64,000 bases of DNA from Andrena cerasifolii (Eukaryota > Arthropoda > Insecta > Hymenoptera > Andrenidae): the NCBI RefSeq assembly GCF_050908995.1, contig NC_135132.1, positions 3,405,001 to 3,469,000 of the forward strand. The letters run 5' to 3'. The position numbers and the translations under genes were made by a program. The notes beneath the pieces were generated by a model that was not told the DNA's origin, made no database searches, and was given only the letters and a program-made list of their open reading frames with translations. Of this stretch, positions 11,591 to 24,800 are shown piece after piece. Numbering within the stretch: position 1 is the stretch's first letter; each line of letters opens with the position of its first letter.

Positions 11591-11933
11591 CAAGTGGACG
11601 ACACTAGTTTATTCTCGTCATTCAGCGAATCCACTGATGGTCGTGCAACACAGATTACAATAACATCGTACAACACAATTGACACCGATGGAGACAAAGA
11701 GACGGTACACAGAGTCGTAGGCACGTGGGCACGATGCGATAACGGTTCGCTGGTAGACAACTCCACTTACACAACACGTAGCGCAAAATGGGCGGGAGCA
11801 AGACTTTTCGATAAACAAAACGACGGTGCTGTTCTCCGAACTAACGGTCACCGAGCCAGCGCCCTGCACAGATGATTAGTGGTTAAGAACGTTACAAATA
11901 GTGAATTCAGCACCCCGCACTGGTACGCTCTGA

Positions 11934-13256
11934 CAAGGGGACCTTCAGGACTTGCAAACTCAGAAATTATTTATACTTAGTGTACGTGAAGGTCTTCACT
12001 CGGACTTTAATTTCCCAAAGCAGTAAAGTGCGCTCCCCCCCCCCCCAAATTCGAGAAAATCGACTTGGAAAAATGTAGAGTTCCCTTATATACATTTGAT
12101 AGAAAGCAATAACCAAGGAGCAGCGTGGGCCGCCAATGCGTAGCGCTCCCGACTAGTAAACGTGAGTTCGCCTGTTCGCGTCTCACTGTTGGTATTATGT
12201 TTTTTTTACTCATTTGAATACCTACACCTTTCACATACAAAGTTTATCAAATTCATGCTAATTAACAGATATGTAAACATCTGTTACATGTATGGGTGTA
12301 CGGTGTATAGAGGTGCTCCACCTCCTAGGAGATGGACATCACTTTCCATTAAAAATACACATCTTATTTTAAATTATTTCTTGCTTGAAAAATTGCATGT
12401 CAGAATTGGGCGTTCAAACGGTGTGCTAGATGCTGTGACGCGTAAAGCGCCAGAGATTTTTATATTATATTTTTTTTGCGTTTTCGTTCTCATAGTTTGT
12501 AACATGTATATATTAGATGTAGCGGGTACATTAGATGCAAGTATTGTATATATGTGTGGATATGTATTTTGGATACTTTAGGTAGCCTGTAAGAAAGAGC
12601 TTCGCGAAACATAAAAGGAGGCAAAAGGGGCAAAACGTCGAATAGTAACGAGTCGAAAGTCGTGTAGAGTAATAAACTCACGACCTGTATGTGCCTTCCG
12701 TGCCGCGATGTACGGGACCCTTGTGTGTATGCTAGCCGCCGTTAGCCACTATCTCGTTTGCAAGTTCCATTTTCAACTCTACGTGTTTTATCTTTAAATG
12801 AAAAATCTAATCTATTGTAAATATTCCTATTTAAAGAGTACTATGTGCAATAAAAAGTTCGATTTTTCAAGCAAGAGATAATTTAAAGTAAGATGTGTGT
12901 GGAATGGAAAGTGATGTACATCTCCTAGGAGGTGGAGCACCTCTATACACCGTACACCCATACGTGTAACAGATATTTACACATCTATTAATTAGCATGC
13001 ATTTGATAAACTTTGCATGTGAAAGGTGTAGGTATTCAAATGAATACAAAAAAAAATAGTTGGGAGCACTGCTGCTCCTTGGTCATTGCTTTCTATCCAA
13101 TGTATATACGGGAACTCGACATTTTTTAAAGTCGATTTTTTCGAACTTGGGGGGAAGCGCACCTTACTGCTTTGGGAAATTAAAGTCCGAGTGAAGACCT
13201 TCACGTACACTAAGTATAAACAATTTCTGAGTTTGCAAGTCCTGAAGGTCCCCTTG
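11934..13256. mobile_element. Foldback element, 1.3 kb, CAAGGG termini
   Basis: Arms of about 400-460 bp (11934 to about 12400, and about 12862 to 13256) are inverted copies. They start CAAGGGGACCTTCAGGACTT and end with the complement. Flanks are TGA and CGA, a 3-bp duplication with one change. The arms are not fully symmetrical: the left arm carries a tRNA-like insertion absent from the right arm. The centre (about 12400-12860) is unique and shows no coding domain. Termini resemble the elements at 20791 and 36718. Confidence 0.75.
12125..12188 (+). ncRNA. tRNA-Thr(AGU)-like sequence inside a foldback arm
   Basis: The order TAGCGCT (A-box-like), CCGACTAGTAAACG (anticodon arm with AGT in a CTAGTAA loop) and TTCGCGTCTCAC (B-box-like) follows a tRNA-Thr. 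The acceptor stem does not pair, and the D and T arms are damaged. This looks like a tRNA-derived pseudogene or SINE head, not a working tRNA. Confidence 0.35.
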
Positions 13257-14271
13257 CGAGTGCGAACTTTTTCGGTGTCAAGATTACTAGCGTATTCGGC
13301 AGGCACGCACTGACTGATTCTGTGCTGTTCTGGTGCTGCCTTTTTATTTGAATGCCATTTTTTTTTAACTTTTCACTTTATTAAGCCATTTTTTCTGGTT
13401 AAAAATGTTAATTTTTCATATTTTTTTAATTGAAATAAAAGTATATATTTTTGTCCCAAATACGGTGCCCTTTTTTAATAGCGTCCCTAAACTCCAGAAC
13501 GTTCCGTTTCTTTCTGAGAAAGGAAAATAAGGTTAGCTTTAGCAGGTACAGAGGGCGCAATGAGGGGGCACACAAGCGTTACAACCCTGTCCCTTTTAGA
13601 GGCTTCTCATTAAAAAAATACGAAAATGTTTCAAAATTGCTCACTTTACTATTTTTTCATAAAATTAGAAGCTTTTATGATATAATTAACGATAATTATA
13701 AATTTATTCACTTCTGTAAAGTACATACATATTAATTAATTAAAATATCCTTTGGATAACTTAAAAGTAAATTTTTTGTGTTGTCAGTGCTACTACTAGT
13801 TTCCAATGATTCCATAATGAATAAATTTCGGTGCATTTTGAAAGTAATTTGGAGGTTATTCGGTGCCATCAAACTGCACTCTCTGCACTGCCAAAAACCT
13901 CAGTGCCATAAAGTTTGCACTCGTGCAGTTCATTCCGTTAATCCGAATGCGAAGTTTGCACTGGTTTACACTACACCAGGGCAGTTCCTGGTCGCCGAAT
14001 ACGATACTGGATTGGGTCGTATGTAATCCAATGTAACCGATGCTAGGGAATCTGCACTGGCATCGTTCTGGCGCTGCACTGGCATGGTGCTGAAGCTGCA
14101 CTAGTGCAGTGCCAGTGCGTGTCTGCCGAATTCGCCAAAAGACACCGCAGCTGGCATCAGGTGTTGTGATGAGTCAAGCGGGCACCAGTTCGAATCGCGC
14201 GGCGCGTTGCTTACGGCCGCAACAAGAGGTTCAATGAGCTTACTACATTTGTTCTTACTTGCTAAAAGAAA
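13257..14271. other. AT-rich spacer with tgcact/agtgca-rich patch
   Basis: No gene seen. The segment 13860-14120 repeats 'tgcact' and 'agtgca' many times in both orientations, which suggests a degraded inverted repeat. Confidence 0.4.
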
Positions 14272-14773
14272 CTTGTGTACTGCCCATCTCCAGAACATGT
14301 AGAAAAAAATTTACCCATTGCATTTTGTGCGTACTACAGTAACGTCTGTGCAATTATAGATGCTTTCCAAATAGAAATCGAAAAGCCTTCTAATTCAGTG
14401 CAACAAGCTCTGACTTGGTCAGAATATAAAAAGTGCAATACTTTAAAGTATTTGATCGCTTGCACTCCTGATAGATTTATTCTGTTTGTATCTTCTAGGT
14501 ATGGAGGCAGAATAAGTGATACAGTATTATTCGAAGAAAGTAATATAATGAATATTTTACCAAGAAAATGCGGTGTTATGGTAGACAAAAGTAAATACTA
14601 AAAGGATAGCAAGTCCAGGAATTCACATTGAAAGGGTGATAAGAAGAGTTCGAGAATATAAAATTTTGGAGCCTCATTCTTGTCTCGATTTGAATATTAT
14701 GCCTTATATAGACGATATTATAACAATAGTGGCAGGTTTAATAAATTTACAAAGACCAATTATAAAAATATGA
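14272..14773 (+). pseudogene. DDE_Tnp_4 (Harbinger/ISL2EU-like) transposase remnant
   Basis: The frame 14275-14601 reads KNLPIAFCAYYSN, then IDAFQIEIEKPSN, ALTWSEYKKCNTLKYLIA, and FVSSRYGGRISDTVL. These are the hallmark blocks of the DDE_Tnp_4 endonuclease: the first D in I-D-(C/A)-x-E-I, the S-x-Y-K motif, and GGRISD with the second D. It stops at 14599. A second frame from about 14603 to the TGA at 14771 supplies the C-terminal block (IHIERVIRRVREYKIL). N-terminal parts are missing, so this is a fragment with one internal frame break. Confidence 0.7.
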
Positions 14774-15966
14774 AGTTTAGGTTTAGGTATATTTCTGTAA
14801 AATTTGAAAAAGAACATACAAAAATATTGCGACACTTTATTTTCTAAACGATTGTAATAATATAGGAAAGATGATATTTTACTTCCAAAAATTAAGAACT
14901 CTTTCAATCATAGTATTTGTAAAATCTACATCATAATCAAGCCATAAATATTTGAATTGCTTGTTAGTTTCAAATTCTCATCACATAATTTGTCACGTTT
15001 TAAAAGAAACACCCGGGGTGAAATCTATAAAATTGGAGCTCTGGCTTTTTATGCTCTGTATTTGCACAACCAACCACGCAACATATTCGACGTGCACGGT
15101 TAGTCTTCTTTACAAATAACGCATTGCGTTCTGCAGAATTCATGTTTCAATGTTGCGTTTGTTGCGTGGCCGTCCAGTGAATTTCGTACGGAGTTTGTCC
15201 TTTAACTAATTTCAAACATTTAAAACTTCCGCTAATTTCACCCTTATTCCTTTCCCTGAATACTATATTCAACCATGTCATACATTCGATTAATCATCCC
15301 ACTTTTCAAAAAAGTGACCGCGAGGCGGCGCCCTCCGCGGTACTTACTAGTGATCCTCTAGGCAGTGATCCGAACAACGTGTATCGTCGCTGATTGGTTG
15401 CCGCGATTTGGAGCAAAAGCGGAAGTAGACGGAGAAAGAATCTGTAAAAAAAAGAAGGAGACAGAAATACTGATAGAAAGAGATAGATATGGTTTAGGTT
15501 ATGTTATTTCCGGTTTTGCTCCAAAATGGCAGCGGTTATACCGATCACTCCCTAGCTAGGGGTCATTGGTACTTACCTCATAGACAGAGCGTGTGCTGAA
15601 GGAGGTTGCAAGGTTCGTGGTAAGGGGATGGTGATACAGGCAAATCGGGTAACTCCGTTCCTCCTCGGTGTTAGTCAGAAATACAATGACGTTATATATC
15701 TATGAGGGATACTTAGTCGAAAAGGTTAGGTATACTTATACACACATTCAAAATTTCGTATATCATGTAGGTTATATATATTTAACAAAATTAGTAAATA
15801 GAGTGAAGCTTTTTTTAAATAAAATCGTATTTATAGATATTTGCAATAATAGTTATATGTATAAAGATTTTGTAGCTTAAAAAGAATATAATGAAAATTG
15901 CTAATATAAATTCGTGCATACATAAACATAATTAATATGCATAAATAATTATATAATAAAATAGGT
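14774..15966. other. Gene-free, with an imperfect inverted repeat at 15330-15565
   Basis: Between 15345 and 15560, 'agtgatcctctaggcagtgatcc' and 'cgatcactccctagctaggggtcattgg' face each other imperfectly, as in a small eroded MITE. The rest is AT-rich with no coding signal. Confidence 0.4.
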
Positions 15967-16696
15967 AATTATTTAGAAGTTTTCCATCCCCACCGATTTC
16001 AATGATTTTTGGATATGTTGTCCGGGGCACGATTCTGAACAACTTTTTCCTATACATGTTACCGCCGCTCGACCTTCGTTTCCGAGATATTCGCGATAAA
16101 CTGCTGTTAGTACACAATGTATTCTGCTGTATACCTACCTACAGTACGCGTCCGTGGCAGCGTATGCGCCATGGGACAAAACAAATGACGAAGCTGACCT
16201 TCGTTTCCGAGATATTTGAGAAAAACTTCTCAAAAGAAGTCAAAACTTATTCCGACGCAACGCATTCCACTTTCCAACTTGTCTCGGGTATTAGTATTGG
16301 TTGGGGCTAGATTAGTGCGGGGGGGGGGGGGCGCCCGCCTGCGGGCGCGTAAAACACGATAGCGAACTGATATGAGTCGGGGTGTTGACGGGCATCCGCA
16401 AGTTTCTGGTTCAAATCTCCAAACTCACATCAGTTCGCCATCATGCTTTACGCGCCCGCGGGCGGGCGCGCGCTTCCCGCGCTGATCTAGCCCCAACCAA
16501 TACTAATACCCGGGACAAGTTGGAAACTGGAATGCGTTGCGTCGGAATAAATCAACAGAAGTTTTTCGCAAATATCTCGAAAACGAAGGTCGTGCGGCGG
16601 TAACATGTATAGGAAAAAGTTGTTCAGAATCTTGATCTTGATAACATATCCGAAAATCATTGAAATCGGTGAGGATGGAAAACTTCTAAATAATTA
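15967..16696. mobile_element. Foldback element with G-rich centre
   Basis: Left arm 15967-16320 and right arm about 16440-16696 are inverted copies (left end AATTATTTAGAAGTTTTCC). The centre contains a run of G followed by gcgcccgcctgcgggcgcg and its inverted partner. Both arms carry the 'atatctcgaaaacgaagg' type motif seen in other elements here. Left-arm insertions make it asymmetrical. No coding capacity. Confidence 0.7.
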
Positions 16697-17181
16697 CATT
16701 ATTTTATAACTCGCAAACTGTAAGAGATAGAAAAAATGTTTCAAATGAAAAGTTATTTGTTTTGACTAGATCTATTAAATGGTAACAGTTTGATCAATTG
16801 TTGAAACAATTAGAGAAAAGTTATAAAGACAAATATTAATAATGTTCTCTAATATTTGTGTTTTCACGTGACATCTGAATTGGTAGTTTAAATACTTATG
16901 AAACAGCATAATCCATTTTTTTTTCGTACAAATTCATCCTTCGTTGTATTAATGACCTGAGAGTATACAGTAATTTGTATATACAAGTGTGCCTCGCGAC
17001 CTTCATTTCAGGGCTGTTTTGGCCTGCGACAATTTTGTACACATCTTAGATGTTGGAGAATGTGCTCATGTGGCAAGGAAGACAAGGTTTATAAATCTTT
17101 CTCCTTCCAATAAGTGGTCTCACTGCTTTTTTATTGAACATTTCACATTATTAGCGATAACTTCAGATTATCAATTCTAAT

Positions 17182-17367
17182 CAGAGTTGGGTAAAATGTA
17201 ATCTAATTACAAATTACAAAGTACGATTAAACTGTAATTGTGTAATTGATTACACATTATTTTCTGTAATTGTTAATTTAGGTAGTTGACCATTCGGTTT
17301 TGTTAATTATCTAAACGAACGATTACAGAAAATAATGTGTAATTAGATTACATTTTGCCCAACTCTG
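17182..17367. mobile_element. hAT MITE with 8-bp duplication ATTCTAAT
   Basis: Terminal repeats CAGAGTTGGGTAAAATGTAA and its complement bound 186 bp. The perfect 8-bp direct repeat ATTCTAAT stands at 17174-17181 and 17368-17375. CA..TG ends and an 8-bp duplication are diagnostic of hAT transposition. Confidence 0.9.
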
Positions 17368-17375
17368 ATTCTAAT

Positions 17376-19479
17376 GTACTATCTTGTCGATTATTTTTAA
17401 CTGAACTAAATTAACAACAATCGTTACAATACACGTTTGACCAGAACAACTTGATTTCATTGTGTTTTGTACGTTTATCATCAAAGCTAGTAATATACAA
17501 ATAAGGAAATAGCCCAGTGCTTAAACAAAGCCCAATAATTAAAAATTGAGAAATTTTGTTAATAATAACAGTTTTACTAATTTGCAACGTTTAAATTGAT
17601 TGAAATATTAGCATTATATAGATACAATTATAAGCTTACATAACTGAATAGTTATATCATGCAAAAATATTATTGTACAGTAAAGCTTCAACAGTTTCAA
17701 TCTCGCTTCTTGCCTAATGGGCTCAAGCAAGCGAGAGCATATTTTTATTAAGATTGTAATTACTTATTAGTTTATAATTTTTGAAATAGTACAGTTGTTT
17801 TGGATTTATTAAACATTGAAAAATTGAAAATTAATTGGATCTCTTATTAATTTTTTGTTTTTAATATTGAAATTGATGTGTTTATCCACTAATACACGAA
17901 AACGTGACACGGACCAGTTATTAATCGCGTGTTTAATGGTGTTTATATAAACACTGGTAGAGATGCCAGTACTCAGTGAAGTTTTGAGATTATTATCATT
18001 TATTGTATTGAAGTATTTTTTGTATCCTATATATTTACGTTAATAATAACTATACAAAAATATAATACTGTTTAAGAATTATCAGGATAATTAATCTTAA
18101 ACTCGTCGTAATATTGACATAACTTACAATTTTATACACGATTAAAGAAACCCAAATTAATTAATTCTGGTAAATAATAAAAAATTATAACACAAATTTA
18201 CTATAAACAAAATGTTTTTATTATCCCGAAATATTACCATATTGATTTCTTTTCATTAACTGATAGAAATAGTTAAATTAAATATATATTCAATAATTGA
18301 GACACTGATAATTAATGATTAGGACACACTATGAATTTCATTTAATTACTGGGGCATATGAACAGTCTCATGTTTTAAACAATTTAAAACTTTTCCTTTA
18401 ACAAATGTAGATTCTTGTTACTTTATCTGAAAGTAGACATTGCACACTTTCGAATAATTATATTTAGTGTTAATTGTATACTGTTTAAATATAAAAAGAA
18501 ATTGCAATTGTCTCAACTGCTTCCTTAACTGTTCCACTGGGCCGTTTACCTTACTTTCCCCCAAAGAAATATTACCATTCCGTGAATTTTAAAGTAATAT
18601 CAATTGTAAAGTACTATAATTACCTTTTGTTGCTGTATACTTATTACTACGAAATAGATATTTTCTTCAATGCACGCACATTTCGCAAATATTTCTACTA
18701 ACGTGTCGATTCGAAGTACATAATCTGAATCGGATGAACGTGTTCTAAAATATCTTACAACATCAAGAGACTTATCCACCAGAAGAATAAATGTAACTAT
18801 ACATTACCAATTTAAAGTTACTTGAAATCATACATAATCAAAAATATCGTATACGTTAAATAAATCCTATCACTAATTAAATTTTGTTCAAACGTATTAG
18901 AATTGCTTGAACAAATACAACATTATACGTATTTAAATATAAATAATAGTACTGTACGATTTAAGTTTACCCCTCACTGCATGCACGGAAAGTAGAAATT
19001 GCGTTGTGTGCTCGGTGCACTAAGATATCGTATAAATAATGAAAGAATTGTACATACTTGTTCTCCGAAATTGTAGACATTGTTACATATTAATGCACAT
19101 TTACCGATAAGACATTATTTTGTTGCAATTACACACTAATTGTACAGGAACCACATCCACAGCAATCGAAGGAATGATCGACTCGGCACGACGGTCGACG
19201 ACGGTTAAGATCCCCACCACTTTCTGTGACTCCCTTTGTCCGGCGTGGTTCGGCGAAGTTTGAGGATGGCAGGATTTGCGCGCATTTCAGTGGTGCTCAT
19301 TGGATTCCCTAATATAGAGGTGGTCATTCGATCTATTTATGTGATCAACCTTTGAACGGCGAATAGTTTAGCGCATATCGGACACTGAATCTATATAGAT
19401 CCATAATTCTATAGATATTCACCGCAAAATAAGACTTGTTATGATCTAAAATTCTTATCGTTTTTAAGAAGCAAGTATT
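17376..19479. other. AT-rich gene-free stretch
   Basis: Low-complexity AT-rich DNA with no frame above about 60 codons. A more GC-balanced patch at 19150-19320 has no recognisable product. It could include downstream sequence of MEAF6, but I cannot show a transcript end. Confidence 0.45.
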
Positions 19480-19491
19480 TACACTGCCAAA

Positions 19492-19746
19492 ACCAGCGGC
19501 CATGGCCGTGATGGAAACACCGGTTCCCGTAAGATCACCGAAGTTAAACATCACGGGGCGGCGTACTAGGGAAAGATGGGTGACCATCACCTGTCTCCCG
19601 GTGCGTCGCTGCTGCTGGGACCCGAAGGAGAGAGGAGGGAAAAAGGAAAAATGACTATCGTTCGTTGGGCAATATAAGCGAAATGCTTGACACGCCATCC
19701 TGTGTGTTAGAAACACACAGGAAAACAAAAAAAATACAAATACAAA
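19492..19746 (+). mobile_element. 5S rRNA-derived retroposon (SINE3-like)
   Basis: Positions 19492 to about 19612 follow 5S rRNA closely: CACCGGTTCCCGT, then GATCACCGAAGTTAAACA (box A region), an intermediate GGGGCGG, and AGATGGGTGACC (box C). These are the parts of the internal polymerase III promoter. A body of about 100 bp follows with a cctgtgtg/cacacagg hairpin, and then a 3' tail of A-rich aaatac repeats. A 12-bp direct repeat TACACTGCCAAA flanks the unit (19480-19491 and 19747-19758), which is the mark of target-primed retroposition. A plain 5S pseudogene would lack the body and repeat tail. Confidence 0.8.
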
Positions 19747-20790
19747 TACACTGCCAAATGTTACAAAACATGTCAACCCCACTCCTGCCTCCCGCGACTA
19801 CGGTAAACGGCACTTCCATCTATGACACGGTGTTCAGAATCTTCATTCAGAGTGTCTCTTGCCACACAATATAGATATTACTAAAGCATGTAACATCTTC
19901 CTCTGCCAACTGTGTCTGTGCTGAAAACCCAGCTCAGCTTCCAAACTCACCCCGCAGATCTAAACACATCATATAACTTAACATGAAAACAGAGAATGAA
20001 ATAAGGATATCTAATACTTCAATTATCTCCGAATTCTTTATTAACATTTCACTTAAATATAGTTGTTACAAAAAATATTTTTTTTATTTTTTATATTTCT
20101 TTTTTAATTTCAATTTCACAGTGCGAATGCTTACAGATCGGGAAAATATAAACGTATATATCATTGAAATTCAAAAGAGTATTATTTAAAAAAATGTTTT
20201 TAAGAAAGAGAAACAGACATGCTTTTATCTATTTTATAGAATTCGCGTGATTAATTATTCAGATCTTAAAATTAATATACGACGATTACAAAGAAATACT
20301 CAGCTTTCGTTTAATTTGCTTTTCTTGTGTAATCAAATCTTAGTTTTATCATTTCTATGCCTACAATTTCGATGCTATACATACATACATGTTAGGAGAA
20401 AGTGTAAACTGTAAATAGACCAGCTGTACATATGTACAAATAATACAAATCTTTTAAAAAAAAACATGAACTGTAGAAACGGTTAAAACTGGAACTTAGA
20501 ATATCATTAATATCTCCTGTAGTAATACTTATAGAGAATTATCACAAAATGTACCTAATACTAATTCTTGGACGCAGCTTTTGTAACATAAAAAATTACA
20601 AAGAACAGACACTAAAAGTTAGAATTTCAATTCTATTCTAAACTTAAACCTAAAAGATATTGCTTAACTGACTGAAGGATACTAAAAATCTTGAACCTCA
20701 TTGTACTTGATTTACTTTCATCCCTAATTAAAATTTAGTCTCACACAGTACTACACTCATAACCTTACACTTTGCTTTTCCCATCTCTCA

Positions 20791-21221
20791 CAAGGGAAGA
20801 TCCCGAAGCCGGAAATTCAAAAAATTCTGAAACTTTGTGAATATGTAGGGGATTTCCTCCTGATTACAACTCAATTTTTGTTTGCTGCCCAAATTCACTC
20901 GAAGGGGGTGAAATTAACCCCCGAAAATTCGGCTATTTTCCGATTTTGTGTTATAACTCGCAAAATGAAAGAGATAGAAAAAAAGTTTCACGACAAAAGT
21001 TACTTCTTTTAATTAGATCTATCATTTGGTAAAAAAATTATTTTACAGTTCACGAGTTATAACAGAAAATCGGGAAACAACCGAATTTTCAGGGGTCAAT
21101 TCACCCCCTTAGAGTGAATTTGGGCAGCAAACAAAAACTGCGTTGTAATCAGGAGGAAATCCCCTACATATTCACGAAGTTTCAGAACTTTTTGAATTTC
21201 CGGGTTTGGGATGTTCCTTTG
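20791..21221. mobile_element. Foldback MITE, CAAGGGAA termini, TCA duplication
   Basis: Almost perfectly palindromic 431-bp unit. It starts CAAGGGAAGATCCC and ends GGGATGTTCCTTTG, with TCA on both sides (20788-20790 and 21222-21224). Arms contain 'gttataactcgcaaaatgaaagag'-type sequence. Same terminal signature as the element at 36718. Confidence 0.85.
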
Positions 21222-21501
21222 TCAGATATTAGAATAAAAAAAATTAGAGAAAGTTCTTCAGAACCAGCGCTACCCGATTAACCGAGTTTTGTTTATGTCC
21301 TAACTAATACTAGGGTCCTTATCATTAATAAATAGCTTTCAACATTCGCTCTTCTATAAAAATTCAATGTCCGTACATTTCTTATAAACAGAGTGAGATT
21401 TCGTACAGTGATAAGGTGGAGTGAGCAGAAAGAAATAATGATCCGAGGAGAGAAATGTTTGTTTGATCGTGTTTAAAACATGAAGGGCTAGTAGGGGTAT
21501 T

Positions 21502-21836
21502 CTACCTGTTCCTAGACCTTTTATTGCTATTCTTTTTCACGTTGTTCCCAGGCTTATTTTTCGAAGGCTCTTTCCCAGTGTTCTCCTTCAAGGAGGCATG
21601 TTCGAGGCTGCCGTTGCTCGCGTGCCCGTTCGCAAACTGTCCAGACATTTCTGTGGAGGTGGTCAGAGATCCATTCTGGTTATACTGGCCAGTGACGGAG
21701 TGGCTTTTCCCCGTTGCCTCCTTATTACCGTTGCTGGTGGTGCTAATGCCTGTCGTCCCGTGTGAATTAACTAGGCTGCAATTGTCTTCGCTACCGCTGT
21801 TGCCGATTTGTGATTCCGATTCGCTGTACCGGTCAA
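21502..21836 (-). CDS. MEAF6: MEAF6 last coding exon
   Basis: Acceptor gattccag, then DRYSESESQIGNSGSED and a Ser/Thr/Asn-rich stretch ending in a basic KRSRNR tail and TAG. The frame remains open upstream of the acceptor as far as about 21910, so a longer exon is possible; the chosen acceptor is the one that fits the microexon phase. Confidence 0.85.
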
Positions 21837-24800
21837 CTGGAATCAGGTTTATTATGGGAAAACCGCGATCCTCGGTCGGCTCGAGGCTCGATCGACCGAC
21901 TCAAGTACTACATACATAATCGAATTTACTCGGTACATAGTTTGGTCTACTGGCCGACTAGTCATTAGATAATTAATTAGTGGTAAAATCAGTCTGTCAA
22001 TTAACTAGGTAATATTACTACTTGATTGATTCAATCAACACTTTGAGTGGCGTAGGGTTTTGAAAAGCGCCCCCAAGTCGGTCAAGCACTTCTGAGCGAT
22101 CGCTTCTACCGGGAAAGTTCTGCTTAACTCACCGCGAGCAAACATTCGGAGACGCTTGGACGATACTTTCGATGCATTCCAGAACATATCGACGTGAAAA
22201 CACGCCAAAGTAAATCTCTCGGCGTGAAGACATGCCGATGCCACTCAAAGTATCAACTAACACATATATATCACGATGGTGAAATTTTCAGAAACATAAA
22301 TTACAGTCTTTAATAAGCGGGGAAAATTTAAGTTTAGAAGTGCTGACTTTATGAGTTACAAATTACACTGTCCAATAAAATCAGACTTTTTTTCTGTTCT
22401 CTAACATTTAATAGCTGTTTCTTATAGATTTTTGTGCGCTGAAAACGAATCCGCAAACCGTTTGTCGCCATCACCCTCAGTTTTTGAGAAATTCGATTTT
22501 GAAAAAAAAATGCGAATTTTCAACTTTGAACATCTTTTGTGTTCAAACAGTAACAGTTATTCGGTTGCATGGTCTGTCAAATTATTCTATGAACCCTCGC
22601 GAACGCAACGATATAAGTTATTATTGATTTATAAGCTTTTAAATATGTTTAAACAACGACCAAAGGGAAAAGGACACCCGAAATGCACCAATTTTGCAGA
22701 TATCTTGCTATATATTTCCAAAACTAAGGGTCTAGGAGAAAATCTGACCATTCCACGCGATGCAGCAGACATTTTTCCTTCGGAAAGCGTCAACAGAAGT
22801 GGTAAGTCACGTTTTGTTTTCAATACAGAAGCGAAATAGTTTGGCAAAAAGTGCGGCGCGGACAGTGGTAGTCATGCGCGTTAAGCGATTGTGTGACGCT
22901 GGGCGGCAGTGTATCGCGCGCCGCCGTTGACCACCACTGTCGACGCCGCACGTTTTGCCAAACTATTTCGCTTCTGTATTGAAAACAAAATGTGTTTTAC
23001 CACTTCTGTTGATGCTTTCCGAAGGAAAAATGTCTGCCGCATCGCGTGGAGTAGTCAGATTTTCTCCTAGACCCTTAGTTTTGGAAATAAATTTAAAAAT
23101 ATCTGCAAAATGGGGTGCATTTCAGGTGTTCTTTTCCCTTTGATCGTTGTTTAAACATATTTAAATGTTCATACCGCACTAATAACTTATATCGCTGTAT
23201 TCGAGAGGGTTTATAAAATAATTTGACGCAACAAGCAACCGAATAACTATTACTGTTTCGACACAAAGGATGTTCAAAGTTGAAAATTTGTAGTTTTGTT
23301 TCAAATTCGAATTTCTCAAAAACTGATGGTGATGGCGACAAACGGTTTGTGGATTCGTTTTCAGCGCACAAAAATCTATTGGAAACGGCTATTGAATCTT
23401 ACAGACCAAAATGGCTGTTGGACAGTGTTATTGAATAAGAATTCTAAGTGACCAAAACGATTTTAATAACATGGTTCTCTTTACAAAAATTTACTCTAAC
23501 TGAAATTTCAATTCATATTTTGATTTATTCCAGGTTACTTGCAAAATTCTGCAAAATTACCGAGTTGTATTCAGAAGAATGGGAATTTACACTTTACCAG
23601 TGCTTATCTTTTTAAATGCAATGTACTTGTCTGAAATAAATTAAGATTCGAACATTTGGAATTATTCAAAAGCAAATTAATTAAATGTCCAAGTTAATCT
23701 ATCAGGTACAATAAAAACTGAAAGTATTCAACTAAAATTTGAAATTGTTTAATCAAGCAAACCCCATATTTTTATATTCCATACTTTCCTGTAACTTTAA
23801 AAGACTACCTAAAAGCAAATCAGTGCAAGACAATACGTAATACCAAAATAATATTCATACATCTACAACACACATAATTAAAGAAATCTTTTAAATGTAA
23901 GTAACTATTACTTTAATAGATTTTACTGTATATAATTAATTTTTCCATGTAATTAAGTTGTATATTACGATTGTAATTTGAAAATGATCTGTAAAGAGTA
24001 TAACAGAAATTATTCTGCTCAATGAAAATAAAAAAGACAAATTTACTTGAAACTCAGATACAGAAAATAAAGTAATAATAATCAGCTACTTTCTACACTT
24101 TCAACACGTATAGAAAAAGTAGATTACACATTATGTTTACTACTAACATACACACACAACAAACGAATATAACGATAGAACCATGAAATTCAGGAATAAG
24201 TTTTCATAAAACTTTTAAACAGATGAGAGAAACAGATGTTAAATTTATTCATAATTTAGATACAGAAAAAAGATAAACATAGGCGGATACAGAAAAAAAC
24301 AATTCATAAAATTCTACGTTGAGTTACCTTTAAAGGTTTAAAACCAATTACCATAAAAATAAAGTGAAGAAATAAATAAAAATTTATTTGTAACTTAAAC
24401 ACAGAAAAAGAGACAAAAGTTATTTAGTTCAATTCGAAGTTATATTGCACATACTTCGAACATCCCGCGTTAATTCAGCTAAATGTGCGTCGTTACAATG
24501 CACATGTATTACCGTTTTCTGGAAGACAGTGTGATCGATATGTTGGAAGGAAAAGGAATATTTCCAATAGTAACTTAAAAACTAGAAATATTTTTTCAAG
24601 GGCAGGGCAAAAAGAAGGGTTGGAAGGGCTAAGAGGATGAGAAATAAGTCGTACTCTTTCTGTGAATAAAAAAATCAACTATTTCAGGAATATCCATTGA
24701 GGTCCTTACTTTTTTCCTGGGTATTTTCGACGAGTCCGCTAACAGCCTGTGAAATTTCAATTTTTGTAATTTGTAGTATTTTTATCTCCTTGAACGTAAA

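Noticed and set aside
19492..19612. Functional 5S rRNA gene
   Set aside because: Many base changes, an altered 3' part, a body and a repeat tail within a target duplication argue for a retroposon.
19345..19782. 145-codon minus-strand frame
   Set aside because: It is antisense to the 5S-derived retroposon and has no domain resemblance.
22432..22839. 135-codon open frame
   Set aside because: It lies in the arm of the CACTGTCCAA foldback, and the related frames at 22629, 22955, 23093 and 42334 are the same arm in other copies or orientations; no protein signature.
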